Source: JAQGMV01 sp035626595 (GTDB taxonomy: Bacteria > Pseudomonadota > Gammaproteobacteria > Burkholderiales > SG8-41). From it: 64,000 nt of DNA. Each line of letters begins with the position of its first letter. The first letter of the stretch is position 1. The translations under genes and the position numbers were made by a program. The notes under the pieces are model-generated. The model had not been told where the DNA came from. It was given only the letters and a program-made list of their open reading frames with translations, and did no database searches. Location: the NCBI GenBank assembly GCA_035626595.1, contig DASPNJ010000101.1:1-64000 (forward strand), given 5' to 3'. Of the stretch, positions 32,946-41,231 are shown piece by piece.

Positions 32946-34094
32946 TCACTGCGTAACCGCCGGCCAGGTCACGTCTTTATGCTGGATGCCAAGATAGATC
33001 GGCGCGGTGCGTTCGAGGTGAATGTTTATCTTTGCGTTATAGACGGTGTGGCTCAGGCCGTGCTTGTCGGTCACGTTGAAGGCCACCGTCTCGAAACCGC
33101 CGGCCGGCGTGCTCGCTCCGGTCAGATAGCAGCGTATCGTCCGGATGTGATCACCGGCTACGCTGAGGCCGCTCAGGTGGTCGAGAGACTCGGCTGTCAC
33201 GTCGACGAATCCGGGGGTTTCGAGTCTGTCCTGCCCGGACTGTCCGGCGACGTCGAACTTCCCCAGCACGATCTGCCCGGCCTCGGCGCTTGAAAGCATG
33301 CGCGCAAGCTCCACCGTTACAGGTCCGACGATGTAGCCGAACGTCGTCGGATTCAGGGCCTCGACCTGGTAGAACTCATAGTGCTCACCGACGTGAAACG
33401 CGGCGCGTAGCCGTGGCACTGGAAACGTGCCGGCCTTTGCATGCGCCACCGCGTTGTCCGCCAGCATCAGCATCATCAGCTTGTACAGCGCGACGTTGGC
33501 GTCACGTGTACGGGCTCGATTCCAGATATAGAAGCCGTCCCCTGTGGTCGTGCGCGCAAAGTTGATCTGGATATCCTTCGAGGCAAGTTGGCTGTAGGCC
33601 GAGTTGACCGAATAACTGAGGCTGTTCAGCATCGCCACCTGCTCCAAAGGTGTACGGAGCGAGAACCCGACGATATCGAGCAAGACGACAGCCCGCTCGT
33701 GCACGAGTGTCACGCCGTAGCGCGTGACCAGGCTGCTCAGGAGCTCGACCGGAACCTGCTCTTCGTCGGACATCGCAATGCGAATGACCTCGGCGCGCGA
33801 TCCCAGGGCGCGGCACGTCGCGTCGAACGTGCCGGCGCTCACGTGCTTCGGGCCGGCCAGCAGTGCGTTCATCGAGCCGCTGTCGGTGGCTTCGAGCAGC
33901 GAGTAGTGCGGAATCGCCAGAAACCGCAGCTCGCCGTGCGCATGGGTCCACACGAGGAGAATCTTCTCGCCGAGGTGCCAGCTGTCGAACAAGGCCTGGT
34001 CAACCGATGACAGCGTCTCGCGCATGCGCGGCGAAACCGGCGCGGTGATGCCGGCCATGCTCGTCAGGATGTCCAGCCAGGTCGAGCGCTTCAT
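32946..34094 (-). CDS. Class III nucleotide-cyclase-like protein, degenerate
   Basis: 382 residues. Residues about 1-130 are of unknown type. Residues 135-285 resemble an adenylate/guanylate cyclase homology domain: VVLLDIVGFS (metal Asp D140), TTTGDGFYIW (second Asp D186) and GPVTVELARML at 257-267. In active cyclases the last motif carries an Asn and an Arg needed for catalysis; here they read Glu and Met. The purine-specifying Lys/Glu position reads Thr. Activity is therefore doubtful. The last 90 residues are beta-rich. It precedes the threonine-synthase-like gene by 26 bases and is probably co-transcribed. Confidence 0.6.
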   Translation of the reverse strand: MKRSTWLDILTSMAGITAPVSPRMRETLSSVDQALFDSWHLGEKILLVWTHAHGELRFLAIPHYSLLEATDSGSMNALLAGPKHVSAGTFDATCRALGSRAEVIRIAMSDEEQVPVELLSSLVTRYGVTLVHERAVVLLDIVGFSLRTPLEQVAMLNSLSYSVNSAYSQLASKDIQINFARTTTGDGFYIWNRARTRDANVALYKLMMLMLADNAVAHAKAGTFPVPRLRAAFHVGEHYEFYQVEALNPTTFGYIVGPVTVELARMLSSAEAGQIVLGKFDVAGQSGQDRLETPGFVDVTAESLDHLSGLSVAGDHIRTIRCYLTGASTPAGGFETVAFNVTDKHGLSHTVYNAKINIHLERTAPIYLGIQHKDVTWPAVTQ

Positions 34095-34341
34095 GCGGCG
34101 TGTCTGTGCACGAACGCGAGCGTGAGCTTGAAGCCACGCCTGGATGCTCCCATCGGCATAGCTCGCCTAGCCCTCATCGATGCTGCTCCACCTTACTGAG
34201 AACTCAATCTTGTGCAACGACGGGCTACATCGCAACCGGCAGTCCATATCGTGTTCGGCCGCGCACCCGGAGGCCACGCCTCGCGTGTAATCGCGTATCG
34301 CCGCGCGTCGCAACGGCGTGTCGTGAGTCAATCTGCGGCGG

Positions 34342-34417
34342 CGGGGGAATACAGCGGGTCGGGGGGAATACAGCGGGTCGAAGGGAATACAGCGGGTCGG
34401 GGGGAATACAGCGGGTC
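34342..34417. repeat. 19-bp tandem repeat, four copies
   Basis: Unit GGGGGGAATACAGCGGGTC at 34342, 34361, 34380 and 34399; copies differ only in the first three bases. Unit length is not a multiple of three and the surrounding frames are not protein-like. Lies upstream of the cyclase-like gene's start in a 483-bp gap. Confidence 0.9.
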
Positions 34418-34428
34418 GGACTACAGCA

Positions 34429-34480
34429 CTAGAACGTCTGCACCTCAATTCCCGCGGCTTTAACGACGTTGCCCCAAATC
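34429..34480 (-). pseudogene. Relic of a Bug receptor C terminus (relative of 41228-42208)
   Basis: On the minus strand it reads W-G-N then VVKAAGIEVQTF and a stop at 34429-34431. The intact Bug gene at 41228 ends WGKVVKAANIQVQTF. The first 13 bases (AGAACGTCTGCAC) are identical in both. No further Bug sequence is found upstream, so only the last 17 codons survive. Confidence 0.75.
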
Positions 34481-34552
34481 CCGGCACACCAGCTTAAGGC
34501 AAGGGTCGGCGGGTTCGGTAACCAGCGACCAGGGGTCGCGGAGCTGAAACTG

Positions 34553-34573
34553 AAGGCCTCGCCGACAGGCCTT
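34553..34573. terminator. Hairpin downstream of the PEP-mutase-family gene
   Basis: AAGGCCT and AGGCCTT form a 7-bp stem around a 7-base loop, five bases past the stop of the minus-strand operon ending at 34578. No T-run follows on the minus strand, so it is at best a weak or factor-assisted terminator. The rest of the 34095-34577 gap holds the 19-bp repeat, the Bug relic and no gene. Confidence 0.35.
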
Positions 34574-34577
34574 AGCA

Positions 34578-35471
34578 TCAGCCCGATTGTTCAGCGTTCG
34601 GCGCCGCGTATCGCTTGCCAAGCATCAACATCTGCGGCGTCTGGACCAGATCATTTATAGTCTGCAGGTCATACATTGATTCGCGCCAAGGCGCTGTAGT
34701 GCCGTGAAGCTTGAGCGCCTCGAAGTAGCGCCCGAGAGTATGTGCAAGCGCCCGAACAGTGCCGCCGGGGAAGATCGCAATAGAGAAACCGAGCGCCTGA
34801 AGTTGCGAAGCGTCCTTAATTGGCGTCTTGCCACCTTCGACCATATTCGCGAGCAATGGCACGCGGCCTCGAAACCGCGAAGTTATTTCTTGGAGCTCGG
34901 TGTCACTTCGAGGTGCTTCCACGAAAAGAATGTCTGCGCCGGCATCGAAGTAAGCCTCCGCACGTTCTAATGCACGCTCTAAACCTTCGACGGCTATCGC
35001 ATCTGTCCGAGCGATGATCATGCAGTCGGGACCCGCTCGCGCATCCAGCGCCGCTTTGATCTTACCGACCATCTCGCCACAGGGCACGAGCGCCTTATCG
35101 GCCAGGTGTCCGCACCGCTTAGGAAGCGTCTGGTCTTCCAGCTGAATGGCTTGCGCACCATGGCGGGAAATCAGTCGCACCACGCGCTGAACATTGAGCG
35201 CATTGCCGAATCCGGTATCTGCATCCACGATCAGGGGGATCGAAGTGCGCTCGGCAATCACAGCAACCGTATCGACGACTTCCGACATGCTTATCAGGCC
35301 TATATCGGGCCTTCCGAACCGCGTATAGGCTAGCGCTGCACCGGACAGATAAGCGGCTGCGAAACCTGCCCGCTCGATGAGCAGGGCACTTAAGGCATCG
35401 TAGCAGCCCGGTGCCACCACGATCTCACCGGAGGTTACATGCGAGCGTAGCATCGACATTGGTGAGCTCAC
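34578..35471 (-). CDS. Isocitrate lyase/PEP mutase-family lyase
   Basis: 297 residues. TIM-barrel with DADTGFG at 83-89 (metal and substrate site), EDQTLPKRCGH with C120 (the family's KxCGH loop), IIARTDA, and LFVEAP. Relatives include methylisocitrate lyase, oxaloacetate decarboxylase, carboxyphosphonoenolpyruvate mutase and 2,3-dimethylmalate lyase; the pattern without insertions suggests a small C-C lyase or decarboxylase. The ATG overlaps the preceding dioxygenase stop by 4 bases. Third-position base use looks more AT-rich than in neighbours, hinting at a separate origin. A decayed relative lies at 19638. Confidence 0.88.
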   Translation of the reverse strand: MSSPMSMLRSHVTSGEIVVAPGCYDALSALLIERAGFAAAYLSGAALAYTRFGRPDIGLISMSEVVDTVAVIAERTSIPLIVDADTGFGNALNVQRVVRLISRHGAQAIQLEDQTLPKRCGHLADKALVPCGEMVGKIKAALDARAGPDCMIIARTDAIAVEGLERALERAEAYFDAGADILFVEAPRSDTELQEITSRFRGRVPLLANMVEGGKTPIKDASQLQALGFSIAIFPGGTVRALAHTLGRYFEALKLHGTTAPWRESMYDLQTINDLVQTPQMLMLGKRYAAPNAEQSG

Positions 35472-36580
35472 TGGACCGCGGCCGCCGATGCGGGGACGCT
35501 ATGCGCGACCTTCATGCCGAGGTCGGCGGCTTGGCGCGTATCGAAATCAATGCAAGCGCGATCGTAGTAGTGACCGAAGATGCCGCCCCTGACCGCACCC
35601 GGTTCCACCGAACGGTATTGCACGCGCCAGCTCTCCGGAAGGCGAACGCTGTCAGGCGTAGCTAACCAGAGCCTGAATAGCAGGCGACGTTTCTCCGGCT
35701 CCTCATGATCGACAAAATCGGTGCGTGCGTGGAGGTTCACGTGACTGTTCAGGAGCTGGACATCGCCGGGCTTCAGAAACATCGTGTACATCAGATCTGG
35801 CCGGCGTAGCAGTTCATCGAACTGCAGAAGCGCTTGCTGCTGGCGCTCACGTATTCGGGGTACGCCTTCCAGCTTTTGAGCGGCGGTCACGCGGTTACGG
35901 TTCCAGCGGCTGAAAATCCGTCCGTTCGCGAAATCGAAAATCGGATGCGGATAGGACGCGGCTTCATCCGCAGCTTGCTCGCCTTGTCGGCTGAAGTGAA
36001 CCGGTTCGTGGAGCAACTCCACGAGGTTAGGGAATGTATCGCGCATAACGGCGTATGCGGCGACCGAGCTCGTCACCATGCTCATGCCGCCTGAGACTGC
36101 CTGGTTGTAGCAGCTGAGCGCCACGACGTCGGCAGAGTCTGTATGAAAGTCAAGCTCGGCGTTGGACGAATACCCTCGCCCAGTGGAGCTGCGGTAGTCA
36201 GTACCGACATTGCGCACAGCGGACATGTACTGGCTCGCTTTGCCTTGGGGTCGAGGAACGCCCATGTATAGGCCAAGCGCCCAGCTCATGACCTTGAATT
36301 CGTCCTCGGTTAAGTCCTCCCGGGGCAAGCCGCGGATCAATGCGACACCCCTGCCCGTTTTTGCCTCCTCTAAGGCTGCCCTGATCACTGGCAACACCGG
36401 CTCGAAGTCGAAGTCGCTGCGACGGTAGTCGAACAGATCCCTGGCTGGATCGAACGCCCTTCGTACGCTTTGCTCCAGATGCCGCCGCCCCTTGTCATCG
36501 ATTGAAAAAATCCAGCGTTGGTCCGTCTGCAGATCGGCGGACCTCCACGCAGCCGCGCCCTGCGTTGCTTCAAAGGTCAT
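35468..36580 (-). CDS. TauD/TfdA-type Fe(II)/2-oxoglutarate-dependent dioxygenase
   Basis: 370 residues. Iron site H146-x-D148 (AELDFHTDSADVV) and a distal His in LLNSHVNLHARTDF, with RRLLFRLWL supplying the 2-oxoglutarate-binding Arg. Many members hydroxylate next to a sulfonate, ether or amine to release it. AGGAG precedes the ATG. Lies in a four-gene operon: dioxygenase (37397), aldolase (36609), this gene, PEP-mutase-family lyase (34578). Like the lyase, it appears more AT-rich at third positions than genes on either side. Confidence 0.85.
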   Translation of the reverse strand: MTFEATQGAAAWRSADLQTDQRWIFSIDDKGRRHLEQSVRRAFDPARDLFDYRRSDFDFEPVLPVIRAALEEAKTGRGVALIRGLPREDLTEDEFKVMSWALGLYMGVPRPQGKASQYMSAVRNVGTDYRSSTGRGYSSNAELDFHTDSADVVALSCYNQAVSGGMSMVTSSVAAYAVMRDTFPNLVELLHEPVHFSRQGEQAADEAASYPHPIFDFANGRIFSRWNRNRVTAAQKLEGVPRIRERQQQALLQFDELLRRPDLMYTMFLKPGDVQLLNSHVNLHARTDFVDHEEPEKRRLLFRLWLATPDSVRLPESWRVQYRSVEPGAVRGGIFGHYYDRACIDFDTRQAADLGMKVAHSVPASAAAVQ

Positions 36581-36608
36581 TTCAGAACTCCTATGTTGCA
36601 GCGGTTGT

Positions 36609-37382
36609 TTATCTGGCAGGCGTATGCGGAAAGGTCTGCGCCAGGAGCTCCGCGGCCGCCTTTACCATCAGCTTCGCCGCGTAGCCCACTGAAACGAGGC
36701 TATAGCCCTTGGCGATGGCAGCGCGGGCGACTTCCATGGTGCCCGCATACGTTCCCGCTACGATCGAATGCTCGCGCGCGATGGCGATCGACGATTCCAT
36801 GGCTTCGATGACGCGAGGGTCGGTGGCGACATATGTCGGCTGGCCACCATGGTCGATGGTGAGGTCGTTAGGGCCGACATAGAGCATGTCGAGGCCGGGT
36901 GTCGCGGCGATCTCTCGCATGTTGCGCACGCCCTTCACGGTCTCGATGAGGGCGACCGTAAGGATGTTCTCTCGATAGGATTTGAAGTAGTCCGCACCGC
37001 CGTATAGGAGCCCGCGCGTAGGGCCCCAGCTCCGGCGTCCTTCGGGCGCATAGCGGCACGCGGCCACGAAACGCTTGCAGTCCTCCGCCGTTTCGATCTG
37101 GGGACAGATGACCCCGTAAGCACCCGCGTCCAGCACGAAACCGATCTCGGCGGGATCGTTCTGCGTAACGCGCACCAGCGGCACACCGTCTCCCAGCGAA
37201 AGCGTCTGCAGCACGTGCACGCCGGTCGCGCGATCGATGAGGCTGTGCTGAAGGTCGAGCACGAATGCGTCGTACGGAAGTCGCGCTAGCGCTTCGACCG
37301 AGACGGTCCAGCCAAGGTCGATCCATAGACAGGACGCGACCTTGCCCTGAGCCCACAGTTGCCGCAGTTTATTTGCGCGCAT
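36609..37382 (-). CDS. HpcH/HpaI-family class II aldolase
   Basis: 257 residues from ATG 37380-37382, with AGGGGGG upstream; a longer frame continues across the neighbouring dioxygenase and is not used. Class II pyruvate-aldolase signatures: DAFVLDLQHSLIDRAT, LVRVTQNDPAEIGFVLDAGA, GVICPQIETAEDCKRFV (metal Glu), GPTRGLLYGG and LDMLYVGPNDLTIDHG (metal Asp). Members cleave 4-hydroxy-2-keto acids to pyruvate and an aldehyde. Between the two dioxygenases, it plausibly splits an oxidised intermediate. Confidence 0.92.
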   Translation of the reverse strand: MRANKLRQLWAQGKVASCLWIDLGWTVSVEALARLPYDAFVLDLQHSLIDRATGVHVLQTLSLGDGVPLVRVTQNDPAEIGFVLDAGAYGVICPQIETAEDCKRFVAACRYAPEGRRSWGPTRGLLYGGADYFKSYRENILTVALIETVKGVRNMREIAATPGLDMLYVGPNDLTIDHGGQPTYVATDPRVIEAMESSIAIAREHSIVAGTYAGTMEVARAAIAKGYSLVSVGYAAKLMVKAAAELLAQTFPHTPAR

Positions 37383-37396
37383 TGCTGTCGCCCCCC

Positions 37397-38251
37397 TCAA
37401 TGCGCTGTGGCCGCCGAGCTGCCGATGCCTTCGCAGATCGTCGTGCGCAGGAACCTCCGGAGCTGGTCCTTCGGATAGTCGGGCCGCCCCGAATGCCACG
37501 CGGAGCGGTTCTCCCACATGATCGTATCGCCCGCGCGCCACTCCTGCTCCCACTGGAATTCTTCGCGGATGCACCAGGCGAAGATCTCTTCCAGCAACGC
37601 CTCGCTGTCCGAATCCGACATGTCCGCGATACGAACAGTGTGATGCGGATTCACGAAGACCGATTTGCGCCCGGTCTGGGGATGAACACGGATCACCGGA
37701 TGCATAACGTCGTTCATGCGCCTGAGATCCTCGCCGGAGACGATGCCCTGCGTGTGCTGCTTACGCCCGCGCAATCGAAAGATCGCCGATTTGCCATCCA
37801 CTCGCTTCTTCAGATCAGCCGGCATGGTCTCGTACGCGAGATACATGTTCGCGAATATCGTGTTGCCGCCACGATCAGGTACCGCGATGGCGTGGAGCAC
37901 CGTCGCTTTCGGCGGCACCGCCTCGAAAGTTCCGTCAGAGTGCCACCCCACGCCGCGCTCGGCCCCCACTCGGTCGTAATTACCGCGCTCGTCCTGATTC
38001 GTCATGATGACGACCTCCGGCACCTCCGGGTCGCGGTAGTTCTTCGCGACGTGCTCGCGAAGCGGCCCGAACTGGCGTGCGAAATCGCGAAGCTGCGCGA
38101 TACTCATCGAGCAGTCGCGAAAACGCAGCACCAAATGGTCCAGGAACGCCTGCTCTATCTCGCGGATTTCCGAGGGGTTCAGCGGGGCAAGAGGATTAGC
38201 CCCGAGGACTTCTGCGCCGCACGCCCTTCCGAGTTTCCTGATCTCAAGCAT
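37397..38251 (-). CDS. TauD/TfdA-type Fe(II)/2-oxoglutarate-dependent dioxygenase
   Basis: 284 residues from ATG 38249-38251, which has GGAGGG upstream; ATG 38266 is possible but overlaps that site. Closest to the TauD pattern: LVLRFRDCSMSIAQLRDFA, REHVAKNYRD, iron ligands H104-x-D106 (GWHSDGTFE), WENRSAWHSG for the distal His, and RRFLRTTI for 2-oxoglutarate. First gene of the four-gene operon, 58 bases downstream of the LysR-type box at 38310, so likely induced through that box. Confidence 0.92.
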   Translation of the reverse strand: MLEIRKLGRACGAEVLGANPLAPLNPSEIREIEQAFLDHLVLRFRDCSMSIAQLRDFARQFGPLREHVAKNYRDPEVPEVVIMTNQDERGNYDRVGAERGVGWHSDGTFEAVPPKATVLHAIAVPDRGGNTIFANMYLAYETMPADLKKRVDGKSAIFRLRGRKQHTQGIVSGEDLRRMNDVMHPVIRVHPQTGRKSVFVNPHHTVRIADMSDSDSEALLEEIFAWCIREEFQWEQEWRAGDTIMWENRSAWHSGRPDYPKDQLRRFLRTTICEGIGSSAATAH

Positions 38252-38309
38252 CACACCCTCCGGCAAGCTATCGGTGGCGGATGCTAGCAGCGGGCGAGAC
38301 GTGCCAGGA

Positions 38310-38327
38310 AATACGTCTTATGTATGG
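38310..38327. promoter_or_regulatory. LysR-type box AATACGTCTTATGTATGG
   Basis: Contains TAC-N7-GTA, a T-N11-A LysR-type motif with partial dyad symmetry. Seventeen of its 18 bases recur at 39367-39384 on the opposite strand. It sits in the 102-bp gap between the LysR gene end and the dioxygenase operon start. Confidence 0.75.
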
Positions 38328-38353
38328 ACGCTATATGACAGCGCTATGCCGCG

Positions 38354-39328
38354 TCACGTGAGACTCGGAATGCCATTAACGGGCAGCATAGCGCCGGGCC
38401 ACATGTCGTTCTCGACCAGGGTCGTGAGACTTTCCGGGACGAGACTGGCGACGGCTTCCGCCGCGTGCGAAAGCGCGCTCACGCTTACCCGCGCAAAGCA
38501 GATCCTGCGGCGCAGGTGCGGCTGTGCAATACGCGCCGCAAAGATGCCACCGGCCTCGATTTCCCGGCGGATGCTGGCACCGGAGAGAATCGTAAAACCG
38601 GCACCGCCGAGCGCGATTTCTTTTCTGATCGACACCGAATCGACCTCGGCGGCGACGTCGAGCTTCACACGGCGCGTCCTTGCAATGCGCTCGAGCTCCT
38701 CGCGAAACGAGTTGGATCGCGCCGAAAGGTACAGCGGCACGCGTGCGAGATCGCCGAACGTGATCTCCCGCAGATCAGGTTTTCCGAAATGCTTCTTCGC
38801 GCGCTGAGCGGTGCCGACCACAAACAGGTCTTCGGAAAACACATTCGTCGTTCGTATCCCCCGCCCTGCCTGTATTGCGTAGGAGAACGCAAAGTCGAGC
38901 GCCTCGGCACGCAAGAGATCGGGGATATCGCCGCTCATTACCTCCCGTACGCGTACGCGCACGCGCGGGTAGCGCTTTGCCGCGAGCTCAAGTAGCGGCA
39001 ACGCGAGTGCCGGCCCGATCGTCTGCGAAAGTCCGATCACCACGTTGCCCTGGGGCTCGCCGCGCCCGCTCTCGAGACGTTCGCGGAGCCGTCGTGCGTT
39101 CGCGAGCAGCGCGCGGCCCTCTTCTGCGAGCGTGCGACCGAGCTCCGTGAGACGTACGCCCTGTGGTCCGCGCGTGAAGAGCTCGGACCCTACTTCCTCC
39201 TCCAGGAGACGGATCTGGTGGCTCAGTGCAGGCTGCGCGACGTGCAATTCCGCCGCCGCGCGCGTGACGGAGCCGAGCTCCGCGACCGCCACGAAGTAGC
39301 GCACGCGTCTAAGGTCGAAGCTGCTCAT
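38354..39328 (-). CDS. LysR-family transcriptional regulator
   Basis: 324 residues from ATG 39326-39328 (MSSFDLRRVRYFVAV); ten codons of open frame precede it without a ribosome site. HTH region SVTRAAAELHVAQPALSHQI and LFTRGPQGVRLTELG; effector domain from about 95 (GNVVIGLSQTIGPALALPLL). It is flanked on both sides by copies of the same 18-bp box, so it probably regulates itself, the divergent Bug gene and the dioxygenase operon downstream. Confidence 0.92.
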   Translation of the reverse strand: MSSFDLRRVRYFVAVAELGSVTRAAAELHVAQPALSHQIRLLEEEVGSELFTRGPQGVRLTELGRTLAEEGRALLANARRLRERLESGRGEPQGNVVIGLSQTIGPALALPLLELAAKRYPRVRVRVREVMSGDIPDLLRAEALDFAFSYAIQAGRGIRTTNVFSEDLFVVGTAQRAKKHFGKPDLREITFGDLARVPLYLSARSNSFREELERIARTRRVKLDVAAEVDSVSIRKEIALGGAGFTILSGASIRREIEAGGIFAARIAQPHLRRRICFARVSVSALSHAAEAVASLVPESLTTLVENDMWPGAMLPVNGIPSLT

Positions 39329-39366
39329 ACGGCCACGCTCGAGGTCATACCGTATCAATATGCAGA

Positions 39367-39384
39367 CTATACATAAGACGTATT
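39367..39384. promoter_or_regulatory. LysR-type box, second copy (reverse orientation)
   Basis: CTATACATAAGACGTATT, the reverse complement of AATACGTCTTATGTATAG. It lies 39 bases upstream of the LysR start codon and 92 bases upstream of the Bug gene, in their shared promoter region, as expected for an autoregulated LysR gene. Confidence 0.75.
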
Positions 39385-39475
39385 ACCCACCGCCTCGCAG
39401 CGGCTGCTAGATTCCCAATACCACAAACGCGGCCCGCCGGATGCACGCTATCGGGTCGAATTCCGAGGAGATGCT

Positions 39476-40471
39476 ATGCACGAAGTCCGTCGCGCGCACG
39501 CCGGCGCGCGTTTCGCAGGTACGGTCGTGATCGTTACATTGGCGCTCATCGCGCCAGTCTCTCAAGCCGCGATGTACCCTGAGCGGCCCATTCGGTTGGT
39601 CGTGCCTTTCAACGCTGGATCCAACATCGACGGCACGGCGCGTCAAGTGGCTCCGCGCATCTCAGAGCATCTCGGGCAGCAGGTCGTGATCGATAACCGC
39701 GGCGGCGCGAGTGGAACGATTGGCGCCACCCTCGTCGCGAAGTCTCAGCCCGACGGCTACACGATTCTGATGGGCAACGCGCCTACGCATGGCATCGCCC
39801 CGAATCTTTACAAGAAGCTGCCCTACGATGCAGTACGAGACTTCAGCCCAATTGCCCGCATCGCCACTTCGCCGTACGTGCTCGCGGTGAGCGCGGCGGT
39901 GCCGGTGAAATCCGTGAAAGAGCTCGTCGCCTACGCCAAAGGCAAACCGGGCCAGTTGAACTATGCCTCGACGGGCAACGGCACGGGCGTGCATCTCGCA
40001 GGCGTTTTCTTCAACAACAAAGCGGGCCTCGATATCAAGCACGTCCCGTACAACAATATAGGCCAGATGTTGGGCGATATCTCGAGCGGCACGATCACGC
40101 TCATCTTCTATCCGTACCAACCGCTTACGCCAGTGATCCAGACTGGCAAGGTGCGGCTGCTCGCGACCACCGGCGCAAAACGGACCTCCTCTCTCTCGAC
40201 GTTGCCAACGATGATTGAGTCGGGCATCCCCGGTTTCGATTTAGGCGCGTGGCACGGTTTCTACGCGCCGGCCGGCACGCCGAAGCCCGTAGTAAGCGTG
40301 CTTTACACGGCGATTCGCAAAGCGATGAGTGACTCCAAATTGGTCGCGAGCCTTGCGGCGTCGGGCGCGGACGTCGATCTCGCCGATCCCGTCGAATTCG
40401 CAGCCTTCACGCGTAAACAGACCGAGCGCTACCGAGAGCTGATCCAGCTCTCTGGCGCAAGGGCGGACTGA
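39476..40471 (+). CDS. Bug/TctC-family periplasmic solute receptor
   Basis: 331 residues. GAGGAG precedes the ATG; signal peptide with AGTVVIVTLALIAPVSQAAM. Motifs: YPERPIRLVVPFNAGSNIDG (the usual APGG is changed to NAGS), DNRGGASGTIG, PDGYTILMGNAP, YASTGNGTGVH, HVPYNNIGQM and MIESGIPGFDLGAW. The altered glycine loop and the acidic NID suggest an unusual ligand. Divergent from LysR with its box between; followed 4 bases on by the cupin gene. Confidence 0.92.
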   Translation: MHEVRRAHAGARFAGTVVIVTLALIAPVSQAAMYPERPIRLVVPFNAGSNIDGTARQVAPRISEHLGQQVVIDNRGGASGTIGATLVAKSQPDGYTILMGNAPTHGIAPNLYKKLPYDAVRDFSPIARIATSPYVLAVSAAVPVKSVKELVAYAKGKPGQLNYASTGNGTGVHLAGVFFNNKAGLDIKHVPYNNIGQMLGDISSGTITLIFYPYQPLTPVIQTGKVRLLATTGAKRTSSLSTLPTMIESGIPGFDLGAWHGFYAPAGTPKPVVSVLYTAIRKAMSDSKLVASLAASGADVDLADPVEFAAFTRKQTERYRELIQLSGARAD

Positions 40472-40475
40472 GGCC

Positions 40476-41231
40476 ATGGGGACCGCCGTGCCGCAGATCG
40501 CTGCGTACAGCACCGCCAGCGCCGGACGTAAGCAGCGCAGCGTGCCGGGCGGGTTGGCCTGGCGCACCGATTTTTTCACGCCAACCGAGGGCCTCGAGAA
40601 TGCCCCTATGGCGTTTCTTTCCGAAAGCACCAGCGGACGCGTGATCCGGACCCACTATCACGCCCTCGATCAATTTCACGTGGTCGTGAGCGGCGGCGGA
40701 ACTCTCGGCAGACGCGCGCTCGGACTCAACATGGTCCACTTCGCACGCGCATATACGCCGTACGGCCCGATGACCGCGGGAGCGCACGGCCTCGGATTCA
40801 TCTCGCTCTATGCGCGGCGCGACCCCGGCGCACACTACCTCCCGGAGCACACCAACGCACTGAAGTCGATGGTTGGCCGCAAGCCTGGGCAGGTCTCGGA
40901 AATGCCGATCTTTGGGCAGACGTTACAGACTCATGTGCACGCGTTCGAGCGCATTCACGATGATATGGGACTTGCGGCGTACTCGATATCGCTCCCAGCG
41001 GGTGCGCGCGCGCTCGCGCCTGATGCCTCAGCGAGCGGCGGTCAATACATCGTGGTGACAGGCGGGGCGCTCATGCATGACGACTCCGAGTACAGAGCGC
41101 TCGCTCTCGTATTCGCGCCGCCGGAGGACCCGCCGTTCGAGCTCATCGCAGGCGCCAGCGGCTTGCAGGTGCTCGTGCTGCACTTCCCTCATCAGGAGAC
41201 CGCACGCACGCAGATCGGACTGGCGCTTTAG
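40476..41231 (+). CDS. Cupin-fold protein
   Basis: 251 residues. The first half has THYHALDQFHVVVSGGGTLG, which matches cupin motif 1 (metal-binding HxH and Glu/Gln), and PYGPMTAGAHGLGF. The second half shows a weaker cupin pattern (GGQYIVVTGGALMHD). No signal peptide. Function not recognised: it may be a dioxygenase, isomerase or binding protein for the same substrate as the upstream Bug receptor, with which it is almost certainly co-transcribed. Its end overlaps the convergent Bug gene by 4 bases. Confidence 0.6.
   Translation: MGTAVPQIAAYSTASAGRKQRSVPGGLAWRTDFFTPTEGLENAPMAFLSESTSGRVIRTHYHALDQFHVVVSGGGTLGRRALGLNMVHFARAYTPYGPMTAGAHGLGFISLYARRDPGAHYLPEHTNALKSMVGRKPGQVSEMPIFGQTLQTHVHAFERIHDDMGLAAYSISLPAGARALAPDASASGGQYIVVTGGALMHDDSEYRALALVFAPPEDPPFELIAGASGLQVLVLHFPHQETARTQIGLAL

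Noticed and set aside
34212..34250. TTGTGCAACGA and ATCGCAACCGG resembling 3376-3420
   Set aside because: The shared pieces are short and interrupted; too little to call a further relic.
34342..34417. Tandem units considered as a CRISPR array
   Set aside because: Units abut without spacers and are too short.
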